Shown here: positions 26,208 to 33,873 of the stretch, piece by piece
Position numbering within the stretch: position 1 is the stretch's first letter
Layout: each line of letters opens with the position of its first letter
Origin: Halobacterium bonnevillei
Lineage (GTDB): Archaea > Halobacteriota > Halobacteria > Halobacteriales > Halobacteriaceae
NCBI RefSeq assembly: GCF_009831555.1
Contig: NZ_WUUU01000005.1
Location: 1-52,915 of the forward strand
Direction: 5' to 3'
Length of the DNA stretch: 52,915 nucleotides
Program-made: the position numbers and the translations under genes
Notes under the pieces: model-generated
What the model was told of the DNA's origin: nothing
The model's input: the letters and a program-made list of their open reading frames with translations, nothing else
Databases searched by the model: none

Positions 26208-26768
26208 CTACTCGAGCAGTTCGCGGATGCGCCGCACCTCCGACAGCAGTTCGTACTCGTCGGACCGCGTCGCCGTCTGCGTCGAGCGGCCAGCGGTCGC
26301 GTCCCCGTGGACCGCCCGGGCGTTCTCCATCAGTTGCTCTTTAAGGGCCTCGTAATCCGGGAGCCCGGACACCGCGAGTTCGGCGCCGGCCTGCCCGGAC
26401 TGGCCAGCCGTCTGTACCTCGAGGGAGCCGGCGTCGAGCATGCGCTGGATCGGGCCCTGGCTGGTCGTGACGTTCGTGATGCGGCTGTAGGGCACTTCGC
26501 TGTGTTGCTTGTACCAGACGCCGCGTCGGTACTCGATGGCGTCCGCAGTGAACCGCAGCGCTGCGGACCGCTCGAACGCGCGGTTGTACCAGACCAGGAA
26601 CGCAGTGAGAGCGAGGACCGCCGCCGCCACGACGCCGCCGACTACCAGGTCGGCCACGACCGCGCCCGCTACCAGAGGGACGGCGACCAAGACGAATAGC
26701 ACGGCGACGAAGCGGTTCCTGACCGCTGCGAGTTCCTCAGGCGTGAACCACTGGTTCTCTGGGCGCAT
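26208..26768 (-). CDS. PH domain (bPH2/DUF304) membrane protein
   Basis: A 186-residue protein starting MRPENQWFTPEELAAVRNRF. Two adjacent membrane helices (VAVLFVLVAVPLVAGAVVAD and VGGVVAAAVLALTAFLVWYN) precede the bPH2 segment: LRFTADAIEYRRGVWYKQHS, EVPYSRITNVTTSQGPIQRM and LDAGSLEVQTAG. This is the YdbT/YdbS-like pattern common in bacteria and haloarchaea; the role is unknown. The C-terminal 40 residues are polar with a predicted helix (ELLSEVRRIRELLE). It lies 60 nt after the OB/DHH gene and before elp3, same strand. Confidence 0.8.
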   Translation of the reverse strand: MRPENQWFTPEELAAVRNRFVAVLFVLVAVPLVAGAVVADLVVGGVVAAAVLALTAFLVWYNRAFERSAALRFTADAIEYRRGVWYKQHSEVPYSRITNVTTSQGPIQRMLDAGSLEVQTAGQSGQAGAELAVSGLPDYEALKEQLMENARAVHGDATAGRSTQTATRSDEYELLSEVRRIRELLE

Positions 26769-26828
26769 ACGTCAGCATTGTCGACGGGTGGCTTGAACGT
26801 ACGGGGACGTCTCTGGCCGCGAGAACGG

Positions 26829-29045
26829 TCAGGCGAACTGGTCGGCGATGGCGTCGACGACGGCGTCGACGACGGCGTCCTGTTCGCCGGATAGGAACTC
26901 GATGCGGCCGTCGCGGGCGCCCCGCGGCTGGACGCCGGCGTCGGGGAGTTCGTCGGCGAGACGTTCGCCGACGGCGTGGACGTCGACTGTGTCGCCGCTG
27001 CGGACGCGGAGTTCGTCCCCGCTCACGCCGACGAGGACGTCGGCGCGGTCGCGGCGGCGGTAGAGTTCGTCCAGCAGCAGGTCAACCGGTGGGAAGTCGT
27101 ACTGGTGGGTGTAGTCGTCGACGTCGAGAATCTCGAACGCGACGCCGTCCTCGCCGCGCACGGAGAGGTGCGGTTCGGCGGTCGAGACTTCGGTCTCGAG
27201 GCGCTCGCGGAACTGGTCGGAGACGTGCGTGATGAGGGAGTCGTCGGCATCCCCCCACAGGAGGTCCGAAATGAGTTCACGCTTGTCCTCGTAGGACTGG
27301 TAGAACGCTTCCAGCGCGATAGCGTCCCGCAGGTTCTCGAGGGTGTCCGCGCTGTAATTCGTCTGGTCCGCGAGGACAGCGTACGCCTCCGGAACGTCGG
27401 CCCAGTACGCGACCGCCGGGAGGTGCGCGAGATCTTCTCGGACGTCAGTGTTGACGAGTGCGGCGAGCTGCGTACCGAGTGCGCCCGTGTTGACGGGGTC
27501 TTCGCCCGCTTTCGTCGGGCTAACGAGGACGTCGGCGCCCGCGGCGTCGTCGGTGTAGCCGCCGTCGACGGCGACAGCGTCGGCGTCGTAGATGTCCAGC
27601 AGTTCGAACGCGTCCGTGGACTCGCTCGTGGAGCCGGCGCCGACGAGCACGAACAGCGGGTGTTTCTCGTCGTGGCGTTCGGCGGCCTCGAGCATGTTCG
27701 TGACGTCGCCGGTGGCGTCGTCGATGGTGTAGAACGCGTCGTCGAGGGGGCGGCGGTCGACGTAGTGGTATTCGGCGTCCTCGCGGGCGTGCTCGTCCCG
27801 GATGAGGGGGAGGAGTGCGCGTTCGATCGCGGTCCCGGCGACGTAGCCTTCGACGGTCGCGGTGTGCCGGAGGATTACCGGTCGTGCTTCGACGACGGCG
27901 CGGCGGATGGCCGTCGCGGCGTCGACGAGGTCGTCCGTGATGGCTTCGACGGCCGAGTCTTCGGCGAGCAGGTCGGTGGTCTCGGGGGTGGCGCGCTGGT
28001 GGAGCGCGTCCTCCATGCGGGCTTCGACGGTCTGGGCGTCCGTGCCCTCGAGCGCTTCGAGGTCCTCGGTCTCGACCTGGAGTTCGCCGCGGCGGCGTTC
28101 GACGTCTCCGACGACGCGAACCACGTCGCCGGCTTCGACGTCCGGGTAGGCGCGGACGCCGGCTTCGACGAACGCGGCGCAGTCGATGGCGCCGGTTTCG
28201 TCGGCGAGTTCGAAGACGGTCGGCCCGCTGGTCTGGCGTGCGCTCACGAGTTCGCCCTCGACGGTGACGCGGTCGTCGACGTAGTCTTCGAGGTCGGCGA
28301 CGGGCACGCGCTTCGGCCGGGATTCGTCGTCCGCGTCCGTTTCGACGTCCTCGTCTTCACCCGCGGCCTCCGCAGTTTCGTCGGCTTCGGGTTCGTCGGA
28401 CGCGTCGGTCGCTGTGGGCTGGCGGACTGCGCGCTCAGTGACTTCGGTCTGCTCCGAGCCCTGGGACGGGGTTTCGTCGGCGTGTTCGGGAGCAGCAGTC
28501 TCCTCGTCCGTCGATTCGTCATCGCCCTCGAACTCGAATTCGGAGTCGGAGTCGTCGTCCGCGACCGGCGTCCCGCCGTCCGCGGTTCCCTGTTCGGTCT
28601 CCGACGCCGCGTCGTCGTCCTCGGCGTCCGACTCGGACTCGGAGTCGGACGCTGACTCTTCGGGGAGTTCGGCGTCGGAGTCCGCGCTGGGGTCGTCGAC
28701 GAGGTGGCCGCGGAAGTCGCGGTCGGCCTGTCGAATCGACCAGCCCAGGTCGACGTTGTCGTTGTCGTGAACGTCGGTGACCTGGACGTAGACCTGGTCG
28801 CCGGCGTCCCAGTCAAGCGATTCGAGGCGACCGGGGACTTCGCTGCGGTGGAGCAGCCCGGTGACTGAGTCGCCGATGTCGACGAACACGCCGAAGTCGG
28901 CGAAGCCGTCGACGGTGCCGCGGTAGTAGCGGCCCGGCGTCAGCTCTGCTGGTGAATTGCCACGGAACTCGAACGCGACGTCCTCCTCGTGCGTGCTGCA
29001 GACGCGACCGTCAGTGGAGGAGCCGCAGATGATACACGTACCCAT
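26829..29045 (-). CDS. S1/OB and degenerate DHH (RecJ-like) protein
   Basis: A 738-residue multi-domain protein. An N-terminal zinc knuckle (CIICGSSTDGRVCSTH) leads to an S1 RNA-binding domain (GRYYRGTVDGFADFGVFVDI, VTGLLHRSEVPG) to about residue 115. A very acidic, low-complexity linker runs about 118-250. An OB fold follows (VEGELVSARQTSGPTVFELA, VVRVVGDVERRRGELQVETE), then a DHH/DHHA1-type phosphoesterase region from about 385. The canonical catalytic motifs are altered: ILRHTATVEGYVAGTAIER instead of DxDGxxSA, and VDGGYTD in the DHH position. It is probably a nucleic-acid-binding partner of other RecJ-like or RNase complexes rather than an active nuclease; that is inference. Confidence 0.82.
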   Translation of the reverse strand: MGTCIICGSSTDGRVCSTHEEDVAFEFRGNSPAELTPGRYYRGTVDGFADFGVFVDIGDSVTGLLHRSEVPGRLESLDWDAGDQVYVQVTDVHDNDNVDLGWSIRQADRDFRGHLVDDPSADSDAELPEESASDSESESDAEDDDAASETEQGTADGGTPVADDDSDSEFEFEGDDESTDEETAAPEHADETPSQGSEQTEVTERAVRQPTATDASDEPEADETAEAAGEDEDVETDADDESRPKRVPVADLEDYVDDRVTVEGELVSARQTSGPTVFELADETGAIDCAAFVEAGVRAYPDVEAGDVVRVVGDVERRRGELQVETEDLEALEGTDAQTVEARMEDALHQRATPETTDLLAEDSAVEAITDDLVDAATAIRRAVVEARPVILRHTATVEGYVAGTAIERALLPLIRDEHAREDAEYHYVDRRPLDDAFYTIDDATGDVTNMLEAAERHDEKHPLFVLVGAGSTSESTDAFELLDIYDADAVAVDGGYTDDAAGADVLVSPTKAGEDPVNTGALGTQLAALVNTDVREDLAHLPAVAYWADVPEAYAVLADQTNYSADTLENLRDAIALEAFYQSYEDKRELISDLLWGDADDSLITHVSDQFRERLETEVSTAEPHLSVRGEDGVAFEILDVDDYTHQYDFPPVDLLLDELYRRRDRADVLVGVSGDELRVRSGDTVDVHAVGERLADELPDAGVQPRGARDGRIEFLSGEQDAVVDAVVDAIADQFA

Positions 29046-29193
29046 TTGCTTCGAGAAAGCGGGTGCTCCCGTAAACGATTATCGAAAGTCCCCCGGGGTC
29101 GGACCGGCCGGGAACGGCGCGCTGTGGCTACAGACTCGCCTGTGTCGAGGCCGGCGGTTGGGCGCCGCGACCTGGCCTTCGAACCCGGCGGCG

Positions 29194-29478
29194 TCACTCG
29201 AAGACGCGGCTGTCGTCCTCGAGTGCGGCGACGTCGTCCATCACGTCGCGGACGTCCTCCGGGAACAGCGACACCTGGACTTCGTTGCCGTCGTCGTCCT
29301 CGAAGACGAACTTCACGCGCTTGTCCCCGAACTCGCGTGCCTGCGCGGATTCGACGTCGAACAGTTTCGCTTCCGCCGTCTTGTTCGCGGGGCCGACGTT
29401 CTTGATGGAGCCCTCCTTCAGTTCGATCATGAAGTCGGAGAAGTTGATGTTGAGCACGTTCGGGCGTTCGCGGGCCAC
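29194..29478 (-). CDS. Conserved haloarchaeal small protein
   Basis: A 94-residue acidic protein from a GTG at 29478 (MARERPNVLNINFSDFMIEL). The beta-rich pattern KEGSIKNVGPANKTAEAKLF, KRVKFVFEDDDGNEVQVSLF, PEDVRDVMDDVAAL looks like a complete small domain. I do not recognise a named family. It lies in the leftward run between the YIP1 and OB/DHH genes, 29 nt after the former. No signal peptide or membrane segment. Confidence 0.7.
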   Translation of the reverse strand: MARERPNVLNINFSDFMIELKEGSIKNVGPANKTAEAKLFDVESAQAREFGDKRVKFVFEDDDGNEVQVSLFPEDVRDVMDDVAALEDDSRVFE

Positions 29479-29507
29479 GAGTTAAACACCGCGCACCGCT
29501 GACGCGT

Positions 29508-30155
29508 TCAGAATCCGAGCGCGGGGAGCGCCTGGACGGTCCGGTCGACCCACGGCATGTAGTCGGCGGTCCACGGGAACAGGTCGGCTGTGGCGACGAA
29601 CCACCCGAATCCGGACCCGTACGCGAGGACGCCGGGCGGGGTTGCGGCGGCGAGTGCGCGCGGAACGGAGAGTCCGTGCACGACCCGGGTGCCGAGAACG
29701 AGCAGGGTGAACGCCCAGAGCCCGCAGATGAAGGTGACAGCGGGCACGGAAACGCCGACGAACGCGCAGGGCGCACTTGCGTACGCCAGCACTTGCACCG
29801 TCTCGCTGACCCCGCCGCGTTCGGGTGCGACGGCCACGAGCAACAGCGTCTCGACCGCGGACAGTGCGTGGAGGGCGGCAGGAGTCACGAGCAGGACAGC
29901 GATCGCGACGGTGAGCGCGGCGGCGACGGCGCGCGGCGCGGGGAACTCGAGGGCGCGGTCTGGGTAGAGGGCGAGCCGGGTGACTTCCTCGACGAGGACG
30001 ACGACCATCGCGAACGCGAGGCCGGGCGCCTGGTCGCCCGGAGAGACGGCTTCCGCGAAGAACGTCCGCGGGTTCACGAGCACCTGCGTGAACGACTTCG
30101 CGAGGCCGACGGGCCCGCGCTGGCGGCCGCCGTCCGGTTCGATCCAGGTCGTCAT
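29508..30155 (-). CDS. YIP1 family membrane protein
   Basis: A 215-residue protein starting MTTWIEPDGGRQRGPVGLAK. The N-terminal LAKSFTQVLVNPRTFFAEAV is the Yip1-type amphipathic opening (F..P..FF). Five hydrophobic segments follow at about 48-64, 76-100, 118-140, 142-162 and 170-192. SVETLLLVAVAP and VSETVQVLAYASAPCAFVGV match the family's Y-A-S-x-P region. Archaeal YIP1 proteins are of unknown function in the cytoplasmic membrane. The gene sits 7 nt after tdk, so the two are one transcript. Confidence 0.8.
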   Translation of the reverse strand: MTTWIEPDGGRQRGPVGLAKSFTQVLVNPRTFFAEAVSPGDQAPGLAFAMVVVLVEEVTRLALYPDRALEFPAPRAVAAALTVAIAVLLVTPAALHALSAVETLLLVAVAPERGGVSETVQVLAYASAPCAFVGVSVPAVTFICGLWAFTLLVLGTRVVHGLSVPRALAAATPPGVLAYGSGFGWFVATADLFPWTADYMPWVDRTVQALPALGF

Positions 30156-30162
30156 CGCGGAA

Positions 30163-30750
30163 TCAGTCCCGTTCGACGACGTGGCAGTTCCGGCACCGCG
30201 CCTCGTAGGACTCCTCGGCGCCGACCATGATTGTGGGGTCGTCGTAGTGAGCGGGTTCGCCCTCGATGAGGCGCTGGTTCCGGGTCGCCGGTTCGCCGCA
30301 CTGCGCGCAGATGGCCTGGAACTTCTCGACGTACTCCGCGACGGCCATCAGTTGCGGAATCGGTTCGAAAGGCTCGCCGCGGTACGTCTGGTCGGTGCCG
30401 GAGACGACGACGCGCCGGTCGTCGTCGGCGAGTTCCTGGCAGACTTCGACGAGTTCGCCGGGGAAGAAGTTCGCTTCGTCGACGGCGACGACGTCCTCGC
30501 CGTTCAGGTAGCTGGGAATCTTCGCGACGCCTTCTGCCGTGGTGTCGATGACGGTCGCCTCCCACGTGCGGCCGGCGTGTGAGCCGAGCGTGGCCTCGCC
30601 GTACCGGTCGTCGATGGCGGGCGTGAACGCCGCGACGGACTGGCCCGCGATTTCCGCGCGGCGGAGTCGCCGGAGCAACTCCTCCGTCTTCCCGGAGAAC
30701 ATCGACCCCGTGATGATCTCGACCCACCCGGAGTTCGTGATGGCGTGCAT
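30163..30750 (-). CDS. tdk: Thymidine kinase
   Basis: A 195-residue protein starting MHAITNSGWVEIITGSMFSG. The P-loop is ITGSMFSGKTEELLRRLRRA. Walker B-like VVAVDEANFF, GTDQTYRGEPFEPIPQLMAV (lasso and nucleoside site) and the structural zinc site CAQCGEPATRNQR..CRNCH complete a type II thymidine kinase. It phosphorylates thymidine to dTMP for salvage. Length is normal. A T-rich element (gggttttgcc) lies about 28 nt upstream. First gene of the leftward run tdk-YIP1. Confidence 0.94.
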   Translation of the reverse strand: MHAITNSGWVEIITGSMFSGKTEELLRRLRRAEIAGQSVAAFTPAIDDRYGEATLGSHAGRTWEATVIDTTAEGVAKIPSYLNGEDVVAVDEANFFPGELVEVCQELADDDRRVVVSGTDQTYRGEPFEPIPQLMAVAEYVEKFQAICAQCGEPATRNQRLIEGEPAHYDDPTIMVGAEESYEARCRNCHVVERD

Positions 30751-30849
30751 GCCCGAACACCGGAACGCGGGGCGGCAAAACCCTTGCTCATCTCCCGCCG
30801 AATGGGGGTCGTTCCCGCGCCCGGACGCGACGGGAACCCCCGGACCGAG

Positions 30850-31425
30850 TCAGTCCGCGCCGGTGTTCTGCTCGCTCTCGAACGACCCGGGGTCCGGTTC
30901 GATGTTCGCGTACTGGACGACTCGGTGGCCGAGGGTCGCGACGCGGTCCTCGAGGTCGGAGTCGATGAACTCGCCGTTCTCGACGCGGGAGGACGCGTTC
31001 GGGACCGCGGCCTGGTACGGGAGCACCCAGGCGTCGAGCGCGCGGAGGACGGACCGGAGGTGTTCGAGCGCGGTGATGGGGAAACTCCCGCCGGAGACGG
31101 CGACGAGGCCGACGGTCTTGTCCTCGAACTCGTCGAACCCGCAGTAGTCCAGCGCTGTCTTCAGCGGCGACGAGTAGCTGCCGTGGTACATCGGCGTCGC
31201 GAGGAGGACGGCGTCGGCCCGGCGCACGCGTCGCGCGAGTTCGACGGCGTCCTCCGGGTCGTCGCCGTCCGGGTCGTAGATTGGGAGGTCGAGGTGTCGG
31301 GGGTCCAGGAGGTCGGTCTCGGCGCCGCGCTCGCTGGCGGCCGCGAGCGCGCGCTGGAGGGCGATTCGTGAGACGCTGTCGTCTCTGAGGCTGCCACAGA
31401 TGCCGACGACGTGAGGGTCGGTCAT
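30850..31425 (-). CDS. NADPH-dependent FMN reductase family protein
   Basis: A 191-residue flavodoxin-fold protein starting MTDPHVVGICGSLRDDSVSR. The phosphate-binding loop GICGSLRDDSVSRIALQRAL, LFATPMYHGSYSSPLKTALD-like ATPMYHGSYSSPLKTALDYC and VGLVAVSGGSFPITALEHLR are diagnostic of NADPH-dependent FMN or quinone reductases (SsuE/ArsH/azoreductase superfamily). It probably reduces flavin or quinones with NAD(P)H. The ATG at 31425 is chosen because the residues before it are not part of the family and the fold starts immediately after. Divergent from a universal stress gene 75 nt away. Confidence 0.88.
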   Translation of the reverse strand: MTDPHVVGICGSLRDDSVSRIALQRALAAASERGAETDLLDPRHLDLPIYDPDGDDPEDAVELARRVRRADAVLLATPMYHGSYSSPLKTALDYCGFDEFEDKTVGLVAVSGGSFPITALEHLRSVLRALDAWVLPYQAAVPNASSRVENGEFIDSDLEDRVATLGHRVVQYANIEPDPGSFESEQNTGAD

Positions 31426-31469
31426 GGACGTGGGTTTCGGCCGGAGACCAAAAATCCTCGTCACTCCCG

Positions 31470-31475
31470 TTTAAG
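31470..31475 (+). promoter_or_regulatory. TATA-like element of the rightward usp gene
   Basis: TTTAAG is centred 28 nt before the GTG at 31500. This supports GTG as the true start of the universal stress protein. Confidence 0.5.
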
Positions 31476-31499
31476 ACACCCGAGTCCCAAACCCCGGTC

Positions 31500-31928
31500 G
31501 TGTACGCCAACGTCCTGTTACCGACCGACGGCAGTGACGCCGCCGCAGCCGCTGTCCCGCACGCCATCGAACTCGCAGACCGGTACGGCGCGAGACTCCA
31601 CGTGCTCTACGTCGCGGACACGACGGAGTACAGCACCGTCACCTTCGAGGACGACGTCGTCGACCCCCTCACGAAGCAGGGCGAGGCGGTCGTCGACGAC
31701 GCCGTGGAGAAGGCTGAAGAGCGGACCGTCGAGGCAGTCGGCGTCGTCCAGCAGGGCGGCGCCTACGAGACCATCCTCGAGTACGTCGACGACCAGGACG
31801 TCGACGTCATCGTGATGGGGACACACGGCCGCCGCGGCCTGGACCGCGCGCTCCTCGGGAGCGTCACCGAGCGCGTCGTCCGGACGGCGGACGTACCCGT
31901 GTTGACCGTACGAGAGAACGAGGAGTAG
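31500..31928 (+). CDS. Universal stress protein (UspA family)
   Basis: A 142-residue single-domain protein with GTG start, MYANVLLPTDGSDAAAAAVP. The ATP-binding signature is MGTHGRRGLDRALLGSVTER (G-2x-G-9x-G-S/T) followed by VVRTADVPVLTVRE. ATP-binding USPs support survival under stress such as starvation or salinity shift; the exact client is unknown. It is one of three usp genes within 2.3 kb. Confidence 0.9.
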   Translation: MYANVLLPTDGSDAAAAAVPHAIELADRYGARLHVLYVADTTEYSTVTFEDDVVDPLTKQGEAVVDDAVEKAEERTVEAVGVVQQGGAYETILEYVDDQDVDVIVMGTHGRRGLDRALLGSVTERVVRTADVPVLTVRENEE

Positions 31929-32038
31929 TCGGGTTCGATTCCGCTGGAGAACCAGACGCTCGCCCGCAGATTCCTGCCGACAGACCACCGCGGCAAGCGC
32001 TTATCCGCCCCGGGACCGTCTCTCCTTGTAGGGAGAAC

Positions 32039-32308
32039 ATGTCCCACCAGAGCGGTCGGTCGGTCACGTACTACGACCGCGTGCTCGCCGCAATCGCCGT
32101 CAGCCTGCTCGCTGGCGGTCTCGCAGGCCTCTTCACGCCAGTGGCCGTCGTGACCGGGCTGGCGGCGGGGAGCGTCGCCGCGACCGTGTTCGTCTACGCG
32201 GGGTTGTTCCGGAATCCGCCCGTGCCGCGGACCGACCGGCGCGTGACGGCGGCCGTCGTCGTTTGGCACACTGTTCTCCTGTCCTTGCTCGCGCTGGCGT
32301 TCCTGTGA
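32039..32308 (+). CDS. Small membrane protein, two to three helices
   Basis: An 89-residue protein starting MSHQSGRSVTYYDRVLAAIA. Hydrophobic helices cover AIAVSLLAGGLAGLFTPVAV, VTGLAAGSVAATVFVYAGLF and a C-terminal TAAVVVWHTVLLSLLALAFL. A conserved-looking RNPPVPRTDRR loop separates the last two. No named family is recognised. The start follows a TTATCC/TTGTAGGGAGAAC segment with a GGGAG that may serve as ribosome-binding site. It converges with a usp gene 12 nt away. Confidence 0.65.
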   Translation: MSHQSGRSVTYYDRVLAAIAVSLLAGGLAGLFTPVAVVTGLAAGSVAATVFVYAGLFRNPPVPRTDRRVTAAVVVWHTVLLSLLALAFL

Positions 32309-32320
32309 CGCCGCCGGTGG

Positions 32321-32773
32321 TCACTCCACCGGGAGTTCCGTTTTGACGATGGTCACGGGCCGCTCGGTCAGCCTGGCGACGCGCTCGGTGACGCTCCCCA
32401 GGAGTTGTCGGTAGTCGCCCGGCCGCGACTTCGTCCCGACGACGACCAGGTCCGCGTCCACCTCGTCGGCGTACTCCACGATGGCGGTGGCTGGAGAGCC
32501 GTGTCGGAGGGCGGTCGTCACGTCGATGTCCGCACTCGCGGCGGCGTCCTCGATGGCCGCGAGCGCGTCCTCGCCGACCTGTTCGAGCGCTGCCTCCGCG
32601 CCCTCGTGTTCGTGGACGTACTCGTCTCCGGGGTAGGAGCCGACGACGTCCTCGTCGACGACGTACAGCGCGTGCAGCGTCGCGTCGCAGGCGGACGCGA
32701 GGTTGACAGCGTGGCGCGTCGCTTCCTCGGCTCCCGCTTCGCCGTCCGTGGGTAACAGTATTCGATCGTACAT
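32321..32773 (-). CDS. Universal stress protein (UspA family)
   Basis: A 150-residue protein starting MYDRILLPTDGEAGAEEATR. The ATP-binding loop is VVGTKSRPGDYRQLLGSVTE, then RVARLTERPVTIVKTELP. The ATG at 32773 begins exactly at the family start; an upstream ATG would add 16 unrelated residues. It is a second, separate usp in the cluster, co-directional with the tandem usp and lactate permease genes but about 150 nt from the former. Confidence 0.9.
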   Translation of the reverse strand: MYDRILLPTDGEAGAEEATRHAVNLASACDATLHALYVVDEDVVGSYPGDEYVHEHEGAEAALEQVGEDALAAIEDAAASADIDVTTALRHGSPATAIVEYADEVDADLVVVGTKSRPGDYRQLLGSVTERVARLTERPVTIVKTELPVE

Positions 32774-32927
32774 GTATGGGGGTTTGTCGCGGACCGTCAA
32801 ACTATCCACCCGAATTCCCACCGGCTGAGAACGACGATGAGCCGGGCGCCGTGCGTCACCCGGAAGCCCGAATGGAGCGGCAACGCTCCGCCGCTCTGAA
32901 AAACCGCGTCGCGCGGTCTCGAACCAC

Positions 32928-33788
32928 TCAGTCGGATTCCTCGCGCGCGTTGACCGCGACGACCGGTGCGGGCGAGTGGCGGACCAGACGCTCGGTCGTA
33001 CTCCCGAGGAGGTACCTGTCGATTCCCGTCCGTCCCTGAGTCCCCATCGTCACCAGGTCGATGCCTTCCTCGTCGACGTACGACAGCAGCGACGACGCCG
33101 CCGCCCCTTCCCGGACCACGCTGACCGCGTCGAGGCCCGCGTCTCGAGCGCTGTCTGCGAACTCCTCGGTCGCAGCCTCGCCGATGGATTCGAACTCCGT
33201 CAACATCTCCGACGGCAGTGTGAACCGGGGCGACGCGCGAGCGCCGCCCGCGTCGACGACGTTGACGGCGTGCAGCGTCGCGTCCACGGCGCCGCCGATC
33301 TCTATCGCGTGCTCCAGGGCGGTCGCTGACGCCTCGCTGCCGTCCGTCGGCACCAGGATGTCGTCGTAGCCGGCCTCCGGGAACCCGCGCTCGGTCGCGC
33401 GGGCCGTGAGCACCGGCGCGTCCGACCGACGCAACACACTCTCTGTCACGCTCCCCGCGACGTACCGATTCACGCCAGTGCGGCCGTGAGTCCCCATCGC
33501 CAGCAGGTCCGCGCCGAATTCGTCGCCATACTCGACGATGGCGTCCGCCGGGTCGCCCTCGAGGACCGTCGTCCGCACGCGCGACGGGTCACCGGCCGCC
33601 GCCTCCACCTCGGCGAGAAGGCGTTCTGCCCGCTCCGCTGGGTCCTCGCCCTCGTCAGCGTGCTCCTGCTCTGTGACGTACACGGCGTGGACGGACGACC
33701 CGAAGACGTCTGCAAAGTACAGCGCGTGTTCGGTCGCGCGGTGCGCGTGTTCGCTACCGTCCGTCGGAACGAGAATGGTGTCGTACAT
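32928..33788 (-). CDS. Tandem universal stress protein (two UspA domains)
   Basis: A 286-residue protein with two complete USP domains. Domain 1 (1-142): MYDTILVPTDGSEHAHRATE to GTHGRTGVNRYVAGSVTESV. Domain 2 (144-286): YDDILVPTDGSEASATALEH to GTQGRTGIDRYLLGSTTERL. Both keep the ATP-binding glycine pattern, so it may act as a pseudo-dimer. Family role is stress survival. A TATA-like GTTATAAG lies about 40 nt before the ATG, giving a short leader. It lies 85 nt downstream of lctP on the same strand. Confidence 0.92.
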   Translation of the reverse strand: MYDTILVPTDGSEHAHRATEHALYFADVFGSSVHAVYVTEQEHADEGEDPAERAERLLAEVEAAAGDPSRVRTTVLEGDPADAIVEYGDEFGADLLAMGTHGRTGVNRYVAGSVTESVLRRSDAPVLTARATERGFPEAGYDDILVPTDGSEASATALEHAIEIGGAVDATLHAVNVVDAGGARASPRFTLPSEMLTEFESIGEAATEEFADSARDAGLDAVSVVREGAAASSLLSYVDEEGIDLVTMGTQGRTGIDRYLLGSTTERLVRHSPAPVVAVNAREESD

Positions 33789-33823
33789 GCGTGCTCCCTA
33801 CGGACCGGTACGCCCCCCAGGCG

Positions 33824-33831
33824 CTTATAAC
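33824..33831 (-). promoter_or_regulatory. TATA box of the tandem usp gene
   Basis: Leftward GTTATAAG, followed about 40 nt later by the ATG, in an otherwise GC-rich spacer. A CACGTG palindrome (33831-33836) touches its upstream edge and could be a regulator site. Confidence 0.5.
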
Positions 33832-33873
33832 ACGTGAGCCATCGGGACGTCCAGAACCGACGAGAGCCCGGAC

